From positions 2,108,001 through 2,172,000 of the forward strand of contig NZ_LT963352.1 of NCBI RefSeq assembly GCF_900236475.1: a stretch of 64,000 nucleotides of DNA, given 5' to 3'. Made by a program: the position numbers and the translations under genes. This document shows, one piece after another, positions 47,315-55,939 of the stretch (position 1 is its first letter; each line of letters opens with the position of its first letter). The DNA comes from Streptomyces chartreusis NRRL 3882 (GTDB taxonomy: Bacteria > Actinomycetota > Actinomycetes > Streptomycetales > Streptomycetaceae). The notes beneath the pieces were generated by a model. That model searched no databases. It saw only the letters and a list, made by a program, of their open reading frames with translations, and was not told where the DNA came from.

Positions 47315-47369
47315 GCCACCAGGGCGGATTGACTTCCCGTCACCCGAACGGAGCCCCCCGTCGGGTGAC

Positions 47370-47385
47370 ATCTCATATCTGAGAT
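47370..47385. promoter_or_regulatory. Inverted repeat ATCTCA-TATC-TGAGAT upstream of HTH-MurA gene
   Basis: The repeat lies 12 bases before the ATG at 47398, where a ribosome site would be expected but is not seen. It extends to GAGATAAC as at 46980. It is a candidate autoregulatory operator of the XRE domain encoded downstream. Confidence 0.65.
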
Positions 47386-47397
47386 AACCTCAACCAC

Positions 47398-48927
47398 ATG
47401 GCAGACGACTACCTCGTACGCATCGGCAAGCTCATCCGTGACGCCCGGCAGCACCGGGGCTGGACCCAGTCGCAGCTGGCGGAGGCGCTCGGAACCAGCC
47501 AGAGCGCCGTGAACCGGATCGAGCGCGGCAACCAGAACATCAGCCTTGAGATGATCGCGCGTATCGGGGAGGCCCTCGACAGCGAGATCGTGTCGCTCGG
47601 CTACGCCGGTCCGATGCACCTGCGGGTGGTCGGCGGCCGCCGGCTGTCCGGCGCCATCGACGTGAAGACGAGCAAGAACGCGTGTGTCGCGCTGCTGTGC
47701 GCCTCACTGCTCAACCAGGGGCGCACGGTGCTGCGCCGCGTGGCTCGCATCGAGGAGGTGTACCGCCTCCTGGAGGTGCTGGGCTCGATCGGCGTCCGCA
47801 CCCGGTGGATCAACGACGGTGTCGACCTGGAGATCGTGCCGTCGGCCGAGCTGGACCTGGCGGCCATCGACGCGGACGCGGCCCGCCGCACCCGCTCGAT
47901 CATCATGTTCCTCGGTCCGCTGCTGCACCGCATGGACCACTTCAAGCTGCCCTACGCCGGCGGCTGCGACCTCGGTACGCGCACGGTCGAGCCGCACATG
48001 ATCGCGCTGCGCCGGTTCGGTCTCGACATCGCCGCCACCGAGGGCCAGTACCACGCGATGGTGGACCGCTCGGTCCGCCCCGACCGTCCGATCGTGCTGA
48101 CCGAGCGCGGTGACACGGTGACCGAGAACGCGCTGCTCGCGGCCGCCCGGCACGACGGCATCACCGTCATCCGCAACGCGTCCTCCAACTACATGGTCCA
48201 GGACCTGTGCTTCTTCCTGGAGGCCCTCGGTGTGAAGGTCGACGGCATCGGCACCACCACGCTCACCGTGCACGGCGTGCCGACCATCGACGTCGACGTG
48301 GACTACTCCCCCTCCGAGGACCCGGTCGAGGCGATGAGCCTGGTCGCGGCAGCCGTGGTCACCGAGTCGCAGCTGACGGTGCGCCGGGTGCCGATCGAGT
48401 TCCTGGAGATCGAGCTGGCCGTGCTGGAGGAGATGGGCCTCGACCACGACCGCACGCCCGAGTACTTCGCCGACAACGGCCGCACCCGGCTGGTGGACCT
48501 CACCGTCCGGCCCTCCAAGCTGGAGGCGCCGATCGACAAGATCCACCCCATGCCGTTCCCCGGCCTGAACATCGACAACGTCCCGTTCTTCGCGGCCATC
48601 GCGGCGGTCGCCCAGGGCAAGACCCTCATCCACGACTGGGTCTACGACAACCGCGCGATCTACCTGACCGACCTCAACCGGCTGGGTGGCCGCCTGCAGC
48701 TCCTCGACCCGCACCGCGTGCTGGTCGAGGGCCCGACCCGCTGGCGCGCCGCCGAGATGATGTGCCCGCCGGCCCTGCGCCCCGCGGTGGTCGTCCTGCT
48801 GGCGATGATGGCGGCCGAGGGCACGTCGGTGCTGCGCAACGTGTACGTCATCAACCGGGGTTACGAGGACCTGGCCGAGCGACTGAACTCGATCGGGGCG
48901 CAGATCGAGACGTTCCGGGACATCTGA
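47398..48927 (+). CDS. XRE helix-turn-helix fused to MurA-type UDP-GlcNAc enolpyruvyltransferase
   Basis: ATG at 47398; no ribosome site is visible, so the mRNA may be leaderless. Residues about 8-63 form an XRE HTH (RDARQHRGWTQSQLAEALGT, SQSAVNRIERG). Residues about 75-509 form the two-domain EPSP/MurA fold. VKTSKNAC keeps the Lys-Asn pair of the MurA active site, YAGGCDLGTRTVEPH keeps the catalytic Cys (residue 190), and FPGLNIDNVPFF lies where the conserved Asp loop is expected. MurA transfers enolpyruvate to UDP-GlcNAc in peptidoglycan synthesis. The HTH fusion suggests a second, regulatory or specialised MurA; the housekeeping enzyme would be elsewhere. I recall a homologue (SCO5998) next to acnA in S. 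coelicolor. Confidence 0.88.
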   Translation: MADDYLVRIGKLIRDARQHRGWTQSQLAEALGTSQSAVNRIERGNQNISLEMIARIGEALDSEIVSLGYAGPMHLRVVGGRRLSGAIDVKTSKNACVALLCASLLNQGRTVLRRVARIEEVYRLLEVLGSIGVRTRWINDGVDLEIVPSAELDLAAIDADAARRTRSIIMFLGPLLHRMDHFKLPYAGGCDLGTRTVEPHMIALRRFGLDIAATEGQYHAMVDRSVRPDRPIVLTERGDTVTENALLAAARHDGITVIRNASSNYMVQDLCFFLEALGVKVDGIGTTTLTVHGVPTIDVDVDYSPSEDPVEAMSLVAAAVVTESQLTVRRVPIEFLEIELAVLEEMGLDHDRTPEYFADNGRTRLVDLTVRPSKLEAPIDKIHPMPFPGLNIDNVPFFAAIAAVAQGKTLIHDWVYDNRAIYLTDLNRLGGRLQLLDPHRVLVEGPTRWRAAEMMCPPALRPAVVVLLAMMAAEGTSVLRNVYVINRGYEDLAERLNSIGAQIETFRDI

Positions 48928-48950
48928 ACGACGGATGCGCGCTGTACGTA

Positions 48951-48984
48951 CGGGGCGGGGCCGGGGCATCCCGGCCCCGCCCCG
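48951..48984. terminator. Strong bidirectional terminator
   Basis: A perfect 15-bp GC stem (48951-48965 with 48970-48984) and a GCAT loop lie between convergent genes ending at 48927 and 49105. Confidence 0.85.
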
Positions 48985-49104
48985 CGCTACGACGAACGCG
49001 CGCCTACGTCTTGGGCCAGGCCATCGAGGGCTGCGCCGACCCGGAACCGGACACGGCGGGCACGGGAGTGCGCCCCGCTCACCAAGGGACTGCCTGATCC
49101 TCGA

Positions 49105-49713
49105 TCAGTTCCCGGTGGCCGATTCCGGTAGTGGGCCGGAGCCCAGGACTCTGGCGGTGAGGTTCGCCAGGTGCGCCCGCATGGTGTCGCGTGGCAGCCG
49201 CTCTCGCCCGGCCAGGTGCTCGACGAGGTCGGCCCGGGTGGCGGCGAGCAGGGCATGGGCGAGGAAGTCGCTGTCGGTCAGACCGGGGATCTGCTCCAGC
49301 ACGGACCGGAGCAGGCCGTGCCACAGGGTGTAGTGCTCCGCCTGGTAGGGACTGCCGCTGCCGCCCTCTTCCAGGGCCAGCGCGAGGCGGCGGTTGTCGA
49401 GTTTGAAGCACAGGACGGCGTCCAGCAGGGCGGGTACGCGCTGGTGCGGTGGGGTGGCGGGGCCCAACGGCGGCGGACCGGCTTCGACTGCCTCCCTGAC
49501 CGGTTCGAGCCGCGCCTCGTACAGCGCGCGGAGCAGCCCGGCGCGGTCACCGAAGGCACGGAAGAGCGTTCCCTTGCCGACGCCGGCCGCTGCCGCGATG
49601 TCGGCCATGGTGAGTTCCTCGGGACTGTCGGAGCGGGCGAAGAGGTCGTCGGCGGCCGCGAGGACGGCCTTGCGGTTGCGGACGGCGTCCTGGCGGGGCT
49701 TGCGCTCGGGCAC
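49105..49713 (-). CDS. TetR-family transcriptional repressor
   Basis: GTG at 49713 has AGGAGA 5 bases upstream. The 202-residue protein has an N-terminal TetR HTH (MADIAAAAGVGKGTLFRAFGDRAGL in parts: MADIAAAAGVGK, GTLFRAFGD) and an all-helical ligand domain. It is divergent from a SnoaL/NmrA gene pair, with two operators in the 86-base gap, so it probably represses both itself and those genes until a ligand binds. Confidence 0.9.
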   Translation of the reverse strand: MPERKPRQDAVRNRKAVLAAADDLFARSDSPEELTMADIAAAAGVGKGTLFRAFGDRAGLLRALYEARLEPVREAVEAGPPPLGPATPPHQRVPALLDAVLCFKLDNRRLALALEEGGSGSPYQAEHYTLWHGLLRSVLEQIPGLTDSDFLAHALLAATRADLVEHLAGRERLPRDTMRAHLANLTARVLGSGPLPESATGN

Positions 49714-49734
49714 GCGGTTCTCCTCTTTGCAATC

Positions 49735-49749
49735 CGGACCCTGGGTCCG
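49735..49749. promoter_or_regulatory. TetR operator 1
   Basis: CGGACCC-T-GGGTCCG lies between a likely -35 (TTTGCA, 49726-49731) and -10 (TATCGT, 49750-49755) for the rightward genes. Confidence 0.75.
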
Positions 49750-49760
49750 TATCGTAAAAA

Positions 49761-49775
49761 CGGACCCCAGGTCCG
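49761..49775. promoter_or_regulatory. TetR operator 2
   Basis: CGGACC-CCA-GGTCCG is the same motif as operator 1, centred 26 bases away. Paired sites suggest cooperative binding by the divergent TetR protein. Confidence 0.75.
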
Positions 49776-49799
49776 GATTCTACGAGATGGAGGACACCC

Positions 49800-50234
49800 A
49801 TGTCCGCACCGACGGCACCGATCGCACCGGCGGATCTCTACCGCCACAGCCTGCGACTGCTCCTGGAAAAGGACATTTCCGCGTGGGTCGGCCTGTGGGC
49901 CGAGGACGGCGTCATGGAGTTCCCCTTCGCGCCCCCGGGTTGGCCCCGGCGCCTGGAGGGCAAGGAGGCCATCGCCGCCTACATGCGCCCCTACCCCGAC
50001 CACATCGACCTGCACGCCTTCCCCGACCTGCGGATCCACCGGACCACCGACCCGGAGACCATCGTGGCCGAGATGCGCGGCGTCGGACGCCTGGTCAAGA
50101 CCGACAGTCCCTACGAGATGACCTACATCGCCGTCGTCACGGTCCGGGACGGGCTCATCGCCTCCTACCGGGACTACTGGAACCCCCTCGCCGTCCTCGA
50201 ACCCGGCACCGGCTTCGCCGGGAGCGCCCGATGA
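49800..50234 (+). CDS. SnoaL/NTF2-like protein
   Basis: ATG at 49800 with GGAGGA upstream. The 144-residue protein has the SnoaL-like layout: an N-terminal helix (DLYRHSLRLLLEKDISAWVG), GLWAEDGVMEFPFAPPGWPRRLEGKEAI in the first half (quoted in parts: AEDGVMEFPF, LEGKEAIAAYM), and a final strand SYRDYWNPLAVLE. Such proteins are small isomerases, hydrolases or ligand binders. It is co-translated (ATGA) with the NmrA-like gene and under TetR control. Confidence 0.82.
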   Translation: MSAPTAPIAPADLYRHSLRLLLEKDISAWVGLWAEDGVMEFPFAPPGWPRRLEGKEAIAAYMRPYPDHIDLHAFPDLRIHRTTDPETIVAEMRGVGRLVKTDSPYEMTYIAVVTVRDGLIASYRDYWNPLAVLEPGTGFAGSAR

Positions 50235-51088
50235 CCGGCACCGGCACCACTCTGGTCATCGGCGCCACCGGCACCACCGGCAGCCGCACCACCGCACGCC
50301 TGACCGCCGCCGGCCACCGCGTCAGAGCCGCGAGCCGGCACGCCACCCCGGTCCCCGGCGCGGAGGCGGTCCCCTTCGACTGGTACGATCCCGCCGGCCA
50401 CGCCGCCGCCCTCGAGGGGGTCGACCGCGTCTATCTCATACCGCCCCTGGGCGACCCCGACCCGGCAGCGGTCATGCTGCCTTTCCTGCGCCGGGCCCGG
50501 GCCGCCGGCACACGCCGCGCGGTGCTCCTCGGTTCCTCGGCCATCCCCCGGGGCGGCCCGGCGGTGGGCGCGGTGCACCAGGCTCTGCCTGAACTGTTCG
50601 AACAGTGGGCGGTGCTGCGGCCCTCCTGGTTCATGCAGAACTTCACCGGCGCGCACGCGCACGCCCGCGGCATCCGCGAGGACGGCACCATCTCCACCGC
50701 GACCGGGAACGGCCGGGTCGGCTTCGTCGACGCCGACGACATCGCCGCCGTCGCGTTCCACGCCCTGACCGACGACCCCGCCCTCAACAGCGATGTCGTC
50801 CTCACCGGACCGGAAGCGCTCAGCTACGACGACATCGCCACGCTCATCACCGAGGTCACCGGCCGGCCCGTGGTCCACCGGCCGGTCTCCTACGAACAGA
50901 TGCGCGATCGCCTCTCGGCGCTGATGCCGGTGGAGTTCGCCGCCATGCTGGCGGACATGGAGCGTGCCATCGCGGAGGGGGCGGAGGACCGCGTCACCGA
51001 TACCGTCCAGCGCCTCACGGGCCGGCCGGCGCGCTCTTTCCGCGCCTTCCTCTCCACGCCCGGGACCCGGCTCGACCAAGGCACGTGA
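50231..51088 (+). CDS. NmrA-like NAD(P)H-binding oxidoreductase
   Basis: ATG at 50231 overlaps the SnoaL stop. The 285-residue protein has TLVIGATGTTGSRTTARL (Rossmann), AVLLGSSAIPRGG, LRPSWFMQNF and VVLTGPEALSYDDIA, as in the NmrA/azoreductase-like group. Together with the SnoaL-like protein and TetR repressor it forms a compact module of the kind often induced by reactive electrophiles or quinones. The actual substrate is unknown. Confidence 0.82.
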   Translation: MTGTGTTLVIGATGTTGSRTTARLTAAGHRVRAASRHATPVPGAEAVPFDWYDPAGHAAALEGVDRVYLIPPLGDPDPAAVMLPFLRRARAAGTRRAVLLGSSAIPRGGPAVGAVHQALPELFEQWAVLRPSWFMQNFTGAHAHARGIREDGTISTATGNGRVGFVDADDIAAVAFHALTDDPALNSDVVLTGPEALSYDDIATLITEVTGRPVVHRPVSYEQMRDRLSALMPVEFAAMLADMERAIAEGAEDRVTDTVQRLTGRPARSFRAFLSTPGTRLDQGT

Positions 51089-51164
51089 TCTCCGACGAGA
51101 CACCGGCGGCGCGGCCTCGGCGGGGTTCGGGTGTGGGACCGCGAGAACGGGAAAGTCCGGCGCT

Positions 51165-51719
51165 GTGGACGTGCATCTGCTGACCTTCGGGCACAGCACC
51201 GCCGATCGGGACCGGATCACCGAGCTGCTGCGCCACGCCGGCATCACGGCCGTCGTGGACGTGCGGACCGCTCCCGGCAGCCGCCGCGACCCCGATCTGT
51301 CGCGGCGGCGGCTCGCCGAGTGGATGCCGGACGGCGGCATCGCCTACCGGTGGGAACCCGCCCTCGGCGGATTCCGCACACCTCCCGTGGACAGCCCGGA
51401 CATCGTCTGGCGCAACGCCTCCTTCCGCGGCTACGCCGCCCACACCCGCTCCCCCGAGTTCGTCACCGCGATGGACCGGGTGCTGCGCGAGGCCGCGCAC
51501 GGCCGCACCGCCGTGATGTGCAGCGAGGCGGTCTGGTGGCGCTGCCACCGCCGGCTGATCGCCGACTTCGCCGTACTCGCCCGCGGCGTACCGGTTCACC
51601 ACCTCATGCACGACGGGCGCCTCGGCGCCCACGCGCCGACGCCCGGCGCGCGACTGCGCGACGACGGGCTTCTCGTCTACGACGGTTACGACGGCCGCAC
51701 GGAGCCCGGCGGCGACTGA
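51165..51719 (+). CDS. DUF488 family protein
   Basis: GTG at 51165 is chosen, GTG at 51171 is possible. The 184-residue product has LLTFGHSTADRD, VVDVRTAPGSRRDPD and VMCSEAVWWRCHRRLIADF, the three conserved blocks of DUF488, whose family members have no firm function. The conserved Cys/Glu and His/Arg suggest a nucleic-acid or nucleotide-linked enzyme. The gene ends 10 bases from the convergent manA gene. Confidence 0.8.
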   Translation: MDVHLLTFGHSTADRDRITELLRHAGITAVVDVRTAPGSRRDPDLSRRRLAEWMPDGGIAYRWEPALGGFRTPPVDSPDIVWRNASFRGYAAHTRSPEFVTAMDRVLREAAHGRTAVMCSEAVWWRCHRRLIADFAVLARGVPVHHLMHDGRLGAHAPTPGARLRDDGLLVYDGYDGRTEPGGD

Positions 51720-51729
51720 GGCATGCGCG

Positions 51730-52722
51730 CTACAGGGCGTCGGGCACGTAGCCGATCAGGACGTCGGCGGGGCCCTGGACGCGGACCTCGCCGAGGGCGG
51801 CGGGGAGGAGCAGGGTGCGGGCGCGGTCCAGGCGGCCGGTCCAGGGGCCGGAGGTGACGGTCACCGGGGCTCCGGCGTTGGTGAGGATCTGTGCGGTGGA
51901 GAAGGCGTGCACCAGGGGGGCCGTGGTGCCGGCGGTCCAGCGTTCGAGGGCGAAGTACGGGCTCGTGCAGAGCACGGTGCGCACCACGCCGCCGTCCCTG
52001 CGGATGTCCGTGCCCGAGTGGAGCTCGGGGCGCGGCCCGGGACGCCACTCGTCGAGCAGGCGGGCGAGGTTATCGTGCCACTCCGCCTCGGGGACGGGCG
52101 AACCGTCCTCCATGCGGGTGCGCATGGCGTGCTGCTGGATGTCGGAGGTCTGCTCGATCTCGTAGACGAGCGTGCCGGGGCCGAAGCTGTGCAGGGTGCC
52201 GCCGGGGACGTAGACCGTCTGTCCGGCACGGACGGGCAGGCGTCGCATGACCGCGTCGAAGTCCTGGGCGAGCAGCGCCCGGTGCAGGGTGTCGCGGTCC
52301 ACGCCGGGCCGGGTGCCGACCAGGGCGGTGGCTCCCGGGGCGGCGTCGAGGATGTGCCAGGCCTCGGTCTTGCCGTGGGGTTCGCCCTCCAGGCGGCGGG
52401 CGGTGGTGTCGTCGGCGTGCAGGTGCACCGGGAGCGGGCGGCTGCCGTCGATGAACTTGGTGAGGAGGGGGAAGCGGGGGCCGGGGCGGACGTGCGGCCC
52501 CAGCAGTTCCTCGGGGTGGTCCGCCATGATCTGCCGGAGGGTGCGTCCGGCCAGGGGCCCCTCCAGGACGGTCGAGGCGTCGCCGTCGACGTCGCTCACC
52601 TCCCACGTCTCGGCCACCGGGCCGTCGGGCAGGCCGGTGCGGCCCAGCCGCTCGGCGATGGCCCGCCCGCCGAAGACGTGCTGCTTGACGGGGGTGGTGA
52701 GCCGCAGCGGGTGCCAGTCCAC
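51730..52722 (-). CDS. manA: Mannose-6-phosphate isomerase, class I-like
   Basis: GTG at 52722 has AGGAGG upstream. The 330-residue protein is a cupin-type phosphomannose isomerase of the shorter, Bacillus-like form. Zinc ligands are seen in LPVHLHADD, KTEAWHIL and GGTLHSFGPG; VYEIEQTSDIQQ is also conserved. It interconverts mannose-6-phosphate and fructose-6-phosphate. In this window it could process mannose released by the GH92 enzyme, but it is 26 kb away. It is divergent from the kinase gene. Confidence 0.88.
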   Translation of the reverse strand: MDWHPLRLTTPVKQHVFGGRAIAERLGRTGLPDGPVAETWEVSDVDGDASTVLEGPLAGRTLRQIMADHPEELLGPHVRPGPRFPLLTKFIDGSRPLPVHLHADDTTARRLEGEPHGKTEAWHILDAAPGATALVGTRPGVDRDTLHRALLAQDFDAVMRRLPVRAGQTVYVPGGTLHSFGPGTLVYEIEQTSDIQQHAMRTRMEDGSPVPEAEWHDNLARLLDEWRPGPRPELHSGTDIRRDGGVVRTVLCTSPYFALERWTAGTTAPLVHAFSTAQILTNAGAPVTVTSGPWTGRLDRARTLLLPAALGEVRVQGPADVLIGYVPDAL

Positions 52723-52920
52723 GTCCCTCCTCGTCGGGGCCGGATGGGTGGGGATCGGTCGGGGGACACGGCCGGGGTACCCCGGGGGGAGGCGCGCATG
52801 CGTGCGGCTGATGGAGGCTCTGGGGAGACTGTGAGTAACGTCCCCTGTACGCAGTAGGTTCCCCTTACGCGCGCGTGGGTGGCGGCGCGCGTTCGGGGCT
52901 GATGCGAGGGGGAGAACAAC

Positions 52921-54942
52921 GTGCGTCCCGGAGACGAGTTCGCCGGCCGATATGTCCTCGAGGAGGTCATCGGCACAGGGCGGGGCGGCGACGTGTGGCT
53001 GGCCCACGACACGGTGGTGGGGCAGGACGTCGCGCTGAAGCCGGAGCGGGTCGAGGGCGACCGCGAGACGGCGGTGCGGCGGCTGCTGGGCGAGCCGCGT
53101 GCGCTGGCCAAGTTCCGTGATCATCCCCATGTCGTGACGCTGTTCGACGTCGTCACGGTGCCGTCGGACGGGGACACCGGCGGGGACGGGGGCGGAGCCA
53201 CTGCCGGGGGCGGGGGCGAGACGTACTGGTTCGTCATGGAGTACGTGCCCGGCGGCGGCCTCGACCGGCAGCCGCCCATGAGCCCCGAGCGCGTGGCCCG
53301 GATCGGGGCCCAGCTCGCCGACGCGCTCGCCGCGCTGCACGAGGCGGGTATCGTCCACTGCGACCTCAAGCCCGCCAACATCGGCCTCAGCCGGCGCGGT
53401 GCCGCGAAGCTGCTGGACTTCGGCGCCGCCTACCGGGCCGGCGGCGGTGAGACCATCACGGCCAACGGGCCCTACAGCTTCACCCCGGACTACGCCGCCC
53501 CCGAGCTGGCCCGGGGAAACGTCCCGCGGCCCGCCTCCGACGTGTTCTGCCTGGCCGCCACCCTCCACGCCCTGGTCACCGGTTCCCCGCCACGCGGCGG
53601 CGAGCCCGGGGCGGACGGCGACGAGGCCGTGGCCGCCGGGGAGGACCAGGACCGTCTGACGTACTGGAAGGCCGAGCAGGGCGTCGTCGAACTGGACGCC
53701 GAAGCGGTGGGCCCCCTCCACCCCGTGCTCGGCGCCATGCTCCGGCGTGACCCGCGGCAGCGCCCCGACGCGGCCGAGGCCGGGCGGCTGCTGGCGGCCG
53801 TGGCGGAACACGGCACGCCGGACCCGGCCGGCCGGCCCGCCGCGCCCGGCGGCGGGCGCCCGCGGCGGCGACGCGCTACCCTGCTCGCGGCGGCCCTCGG
53901 CGTCGGCGCCGCGATCGTCCTGAGTCTCGTCGTCCTTCCCGGGGACGGCGACGGGCGGGGCGACGGCGGGAACAGCACGCGTGGGTCCGCCGGGAGGCAG
54001 CTTCCGAAGGACCCCTCGCACGGTGGGACGCGGGCTCTGATCGGTGATCCGCGCACCGCCGACGTGTGCGCCCTGGCCGACCCCGACGCGCTCGACCGGT
54101 TCGGGGAGAGCGAAGTCGACGTCGACTACGGCAACTTCGACCGCTGCGACGTGCTCGTCCACCCGGACGACAGGTCCCGTATCGACGTGTCGGTCCAGCT
54201 GCGCCCGGGCTCGCCGCCCGAGGCGTCGGACCCCGTCAGGACCATCGGCGGCATCGCCGTACGGGAGGCGCCGCCGAAGAAGGGCGAGTGCGGGCTGCTG
54301 CTGTCCCGGGACGACGCGGCCGGCGGCAGCGACAGCACCGGCAGCACCGGCCGCGGCAGTGGCAGCGCCGACGGCGACATGTTCGTAGGGGTCCGTGTCG
54401 ACGTGGGGCACGGCACGGTGGCGGGCGGTGCCGCGGCGCTGTGCGCGGTCGCCGACACCGCCGCCCGCAGCGCGGCCGAGGTCCTGAACCGCGGCCCGCT
54501 CCCCCGCCGTTCCCCGCCCTACCCGGCCGCCTCGCTGGCCTGGACGAGCGCCTGCGCGCTGCTCGACGCCGAGGCGCTGTCCGTCGTCCCCGGCATCAAG
54601 GCCGACGTGCCGGAGGCCGGTGTCGCGGACTGGGACTGCGAGTGGTTCAGCGACGTCGACGACCTGGAGGCGGAGATCGCCTTCTTCCGCGACGAGCGCA
54701 AATCCGCGCGGGACGGCCGCACCGTCCGGCTCAGCGGTTACGACGCCGTTGTCGAGCCGGAGGGCAACGGCGACGGCACCTGCACGGTGTTCATCCCGTA
54801 CCGGGAGTACGGCGGCCGGGACGCCGAGACGGCCGTCGAGATGCTGCGGCTGCACGTCGGCGGGCGGCGGTCCAGCGGCGAACTGTGCCATCTGGCCACC
54901 GAGCTCGCCGCCTCGGCGGCCGCGGAACTGCGTGCCCGCTGA
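52921..54942 (+). CDS. Membrane Ser/Thr protein kinase with duplicated extracellular domain
   Basis: GTG at 52921 follows a GGGGGAG-type site. The 673-residue protein has a Hanks-type kinase domain (about 10-295): GTGRGGDVW glycine loop, VALKPERV, IVHCDLKPANIGL (HCD in place of HRD), LLDFGAAYR and YAAPELARG. A single membrane segment follows an Arg-rich stretch (about 318-341). Outside, two related Cys-containing units begin CALADPDALDRFG and CALLDAEALSVV, resembling duplicated DUF3558-like sensor domains. It probably senses an envelope or extracellular signal and phosphorylates cytosolic partners, plausibly the FHA protein encoded next. Confidence 0.9.
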   Translation: MRPGDEFAGRYVLEEVIGTGRGGDVWLAHDTVVGQDVALKPERVEGDRETAVRRLLGEPRALAKFRDHPHVVTLFDVVTVPSDGDTGGDGGGATAGGGGETYWFVMEYVPGGGLDRQPPMSPERVARIGAQLADALAALHEAGIVHCDLKPANIGLSRRGAAKLLDFGAAYRAGGGETITANGPYSFTPDYAAPELARGNVPRPASDVFCLAATLHALVTGSPPRGGEPGADGDEAVAAGEDQDRLTYWKAEQGVVELDAEAVGPLHPVLGAMLRRDPRQRPDAAEAGRLLAAVAEHGTPDPAGRPAAPGGGRPRRRRATLLAAALGVGAAIVLSLVVLPGDGDGRGDGGNSTRGSAGRQLPKDPSHGGTRALIGDPRTADVCALADPDALDRFGESEVDVDYGNFDRCDVLVHPDDRSRIDVSVQLRPGSPPEASDPVRTIGGIAVREAPPKKGECGLLLSRDDAAGGSDSTGSTGRGSGSADGDMFVGVRVDVGHGTVAGGAAALCAVADTAARSAAEVLNRGPLPRRSPPYPAASLAWTSACALLDAEALSVVPGIKADVPEAGVADWDCEWFSDVDDLEAEIAFFRDERKSARDGRTVRLSGYDAVVEPEGNGDGTCTVFIPYREYGGRDAETAVEMLRLHVGGRRSSGELCHLATELAASAAAELRAR

Positions 54943-55115
54943 CACCCGGCGCATCCGCAGGCAGCCGGACATGTGAGGACTCCCGGGGCCGCGGGGAGGG
55001 GTCCCGGGCCGGTCGGCTCATGCTGACGTGTACGTCCGGCGGGGCCCGCCCGCGCCGGGGCCGCACCGTGCCGATTCCGTACGAGTCGCAAGCCCACGCA
55101 CCGAGGAGACCAGCG

Positions 55116-55937
55116 ATGTCCTTCTCCGCCAGCCTCGCGCGCGGTGTCGCGCCCACCGCACCCGGAACCCTGCACGCGCGCACGGTCACCGGCGACCTGT
55201 GCGCCCCGCCGCGCACGGGGCTGACCGTCCGCTTCGGTCGGGGCGAGCGGCCGGACGTGGACCTGGAGGTCGGCGTGGACGACCTGCGGGTGAGCCGCCG
55301 GCACGGGGAGCTGACGTACCGGCAGGGGCAGTGGTGGCTGCGCAACACCGGGAAGCAGCTGGTGCGGCTGCCGCGCGGCCGGATGATGCACACCACCACC
55401 GAGCCGGTCCCCCTCACCACCGGCTACACCCCGCTGTTCGTGAGGGGCTCCGGCTACCGCGAGCACCTGATCGAGCTGTACGTGGCCGACCACGACGACC
55501 AGGGGCCGGTGTCACGCCGCCGGGCCGAGACCCTGCGGCCGGAGACCTGGGCGCTCGACGACGACGAGCGGCTGCTGCTGGTCGTCCTCGGCCAGCGGTA
55601 CCTGCTGTACGAGGAGGACCCGCGGCCCCTGACGTACTCCATGGCCGCCCGGCAGCTCGTCCATCTGCGTCCGGACGGCAACTGGACGGAACGCCGGATC
55701 GAGCACCGCATCGAGGTGGTCCGCCACCGTCTGCACGGCACCGGCTTCAAGTACCCGCTGGTGCACGACAAGACGGAGGAGCGGCGGCCCTACGACAACA
55801 CCCTGCTGCACAACCTGCTCAAGGGCCTGGTCGAGTCGACGACGCTGGTCCCGCCGGACCTCAACCTGATGGACGACACGCCCGGCGACCCCAACATGCC
55901 CGGACTCCAGGACGGGTCGCCCGCGGGGCAGCCGTAG
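55116..55937 (+). CDS. FHA-domain protein
   Basis: ATG at 55116 has GAGGAG 7 bases upstream. The 273-residue soluble protein has an FHA domain at about 15-105: TVRFGRGERPDVDLEV, LRVSRRHGELTYR and WWLRNTGKQL match the GR...SRxH...N core that binds phospho-threonine. The rest (YLLYEEDPRPLTYSMAARQLVHL and so on) resembles a winged-helix-like tail seen in actinobacterial FHA proteins of this kind. It is 172 bases after the kinase gene and 2 bases before the J-like gene, so it likely links kinase signals to that protein. Confidence 0.88.
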   Translation: MSFSASLARGVAPTAPGTLHARTVTGDLCAPPRTGLTVRFGRGERPDVDLEVGVDDLRVSRRHGELTYRQGQWWLRNTGKQLVRLPRGRMMHTTTEPVPLTTGYTPLFVRGSGYREHLIELYVADHDDQGPVSRRRAETLRPETWALDDDERLLLVVLGQRYLLYEEDPRPLTYSMAARQLVHLRPDGNWTERRIEHRIEVVRHRLHGTGFKYPLVHDKTEERRPYDNTLLHNLLKGLVESTTLVPPDLNLMDDTPGDPNMPGLQDGSPAGQP

Positions 55938-55939
55938 CC

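Noticed and set aside
54943..55115. Small frame before the FHA gene as an extra gene or N-terminal extension
   Set aside because: No ribosome site or conserved residues; ATG at 55116 has a clear GAGGAG site and starts just before the FHA fold.
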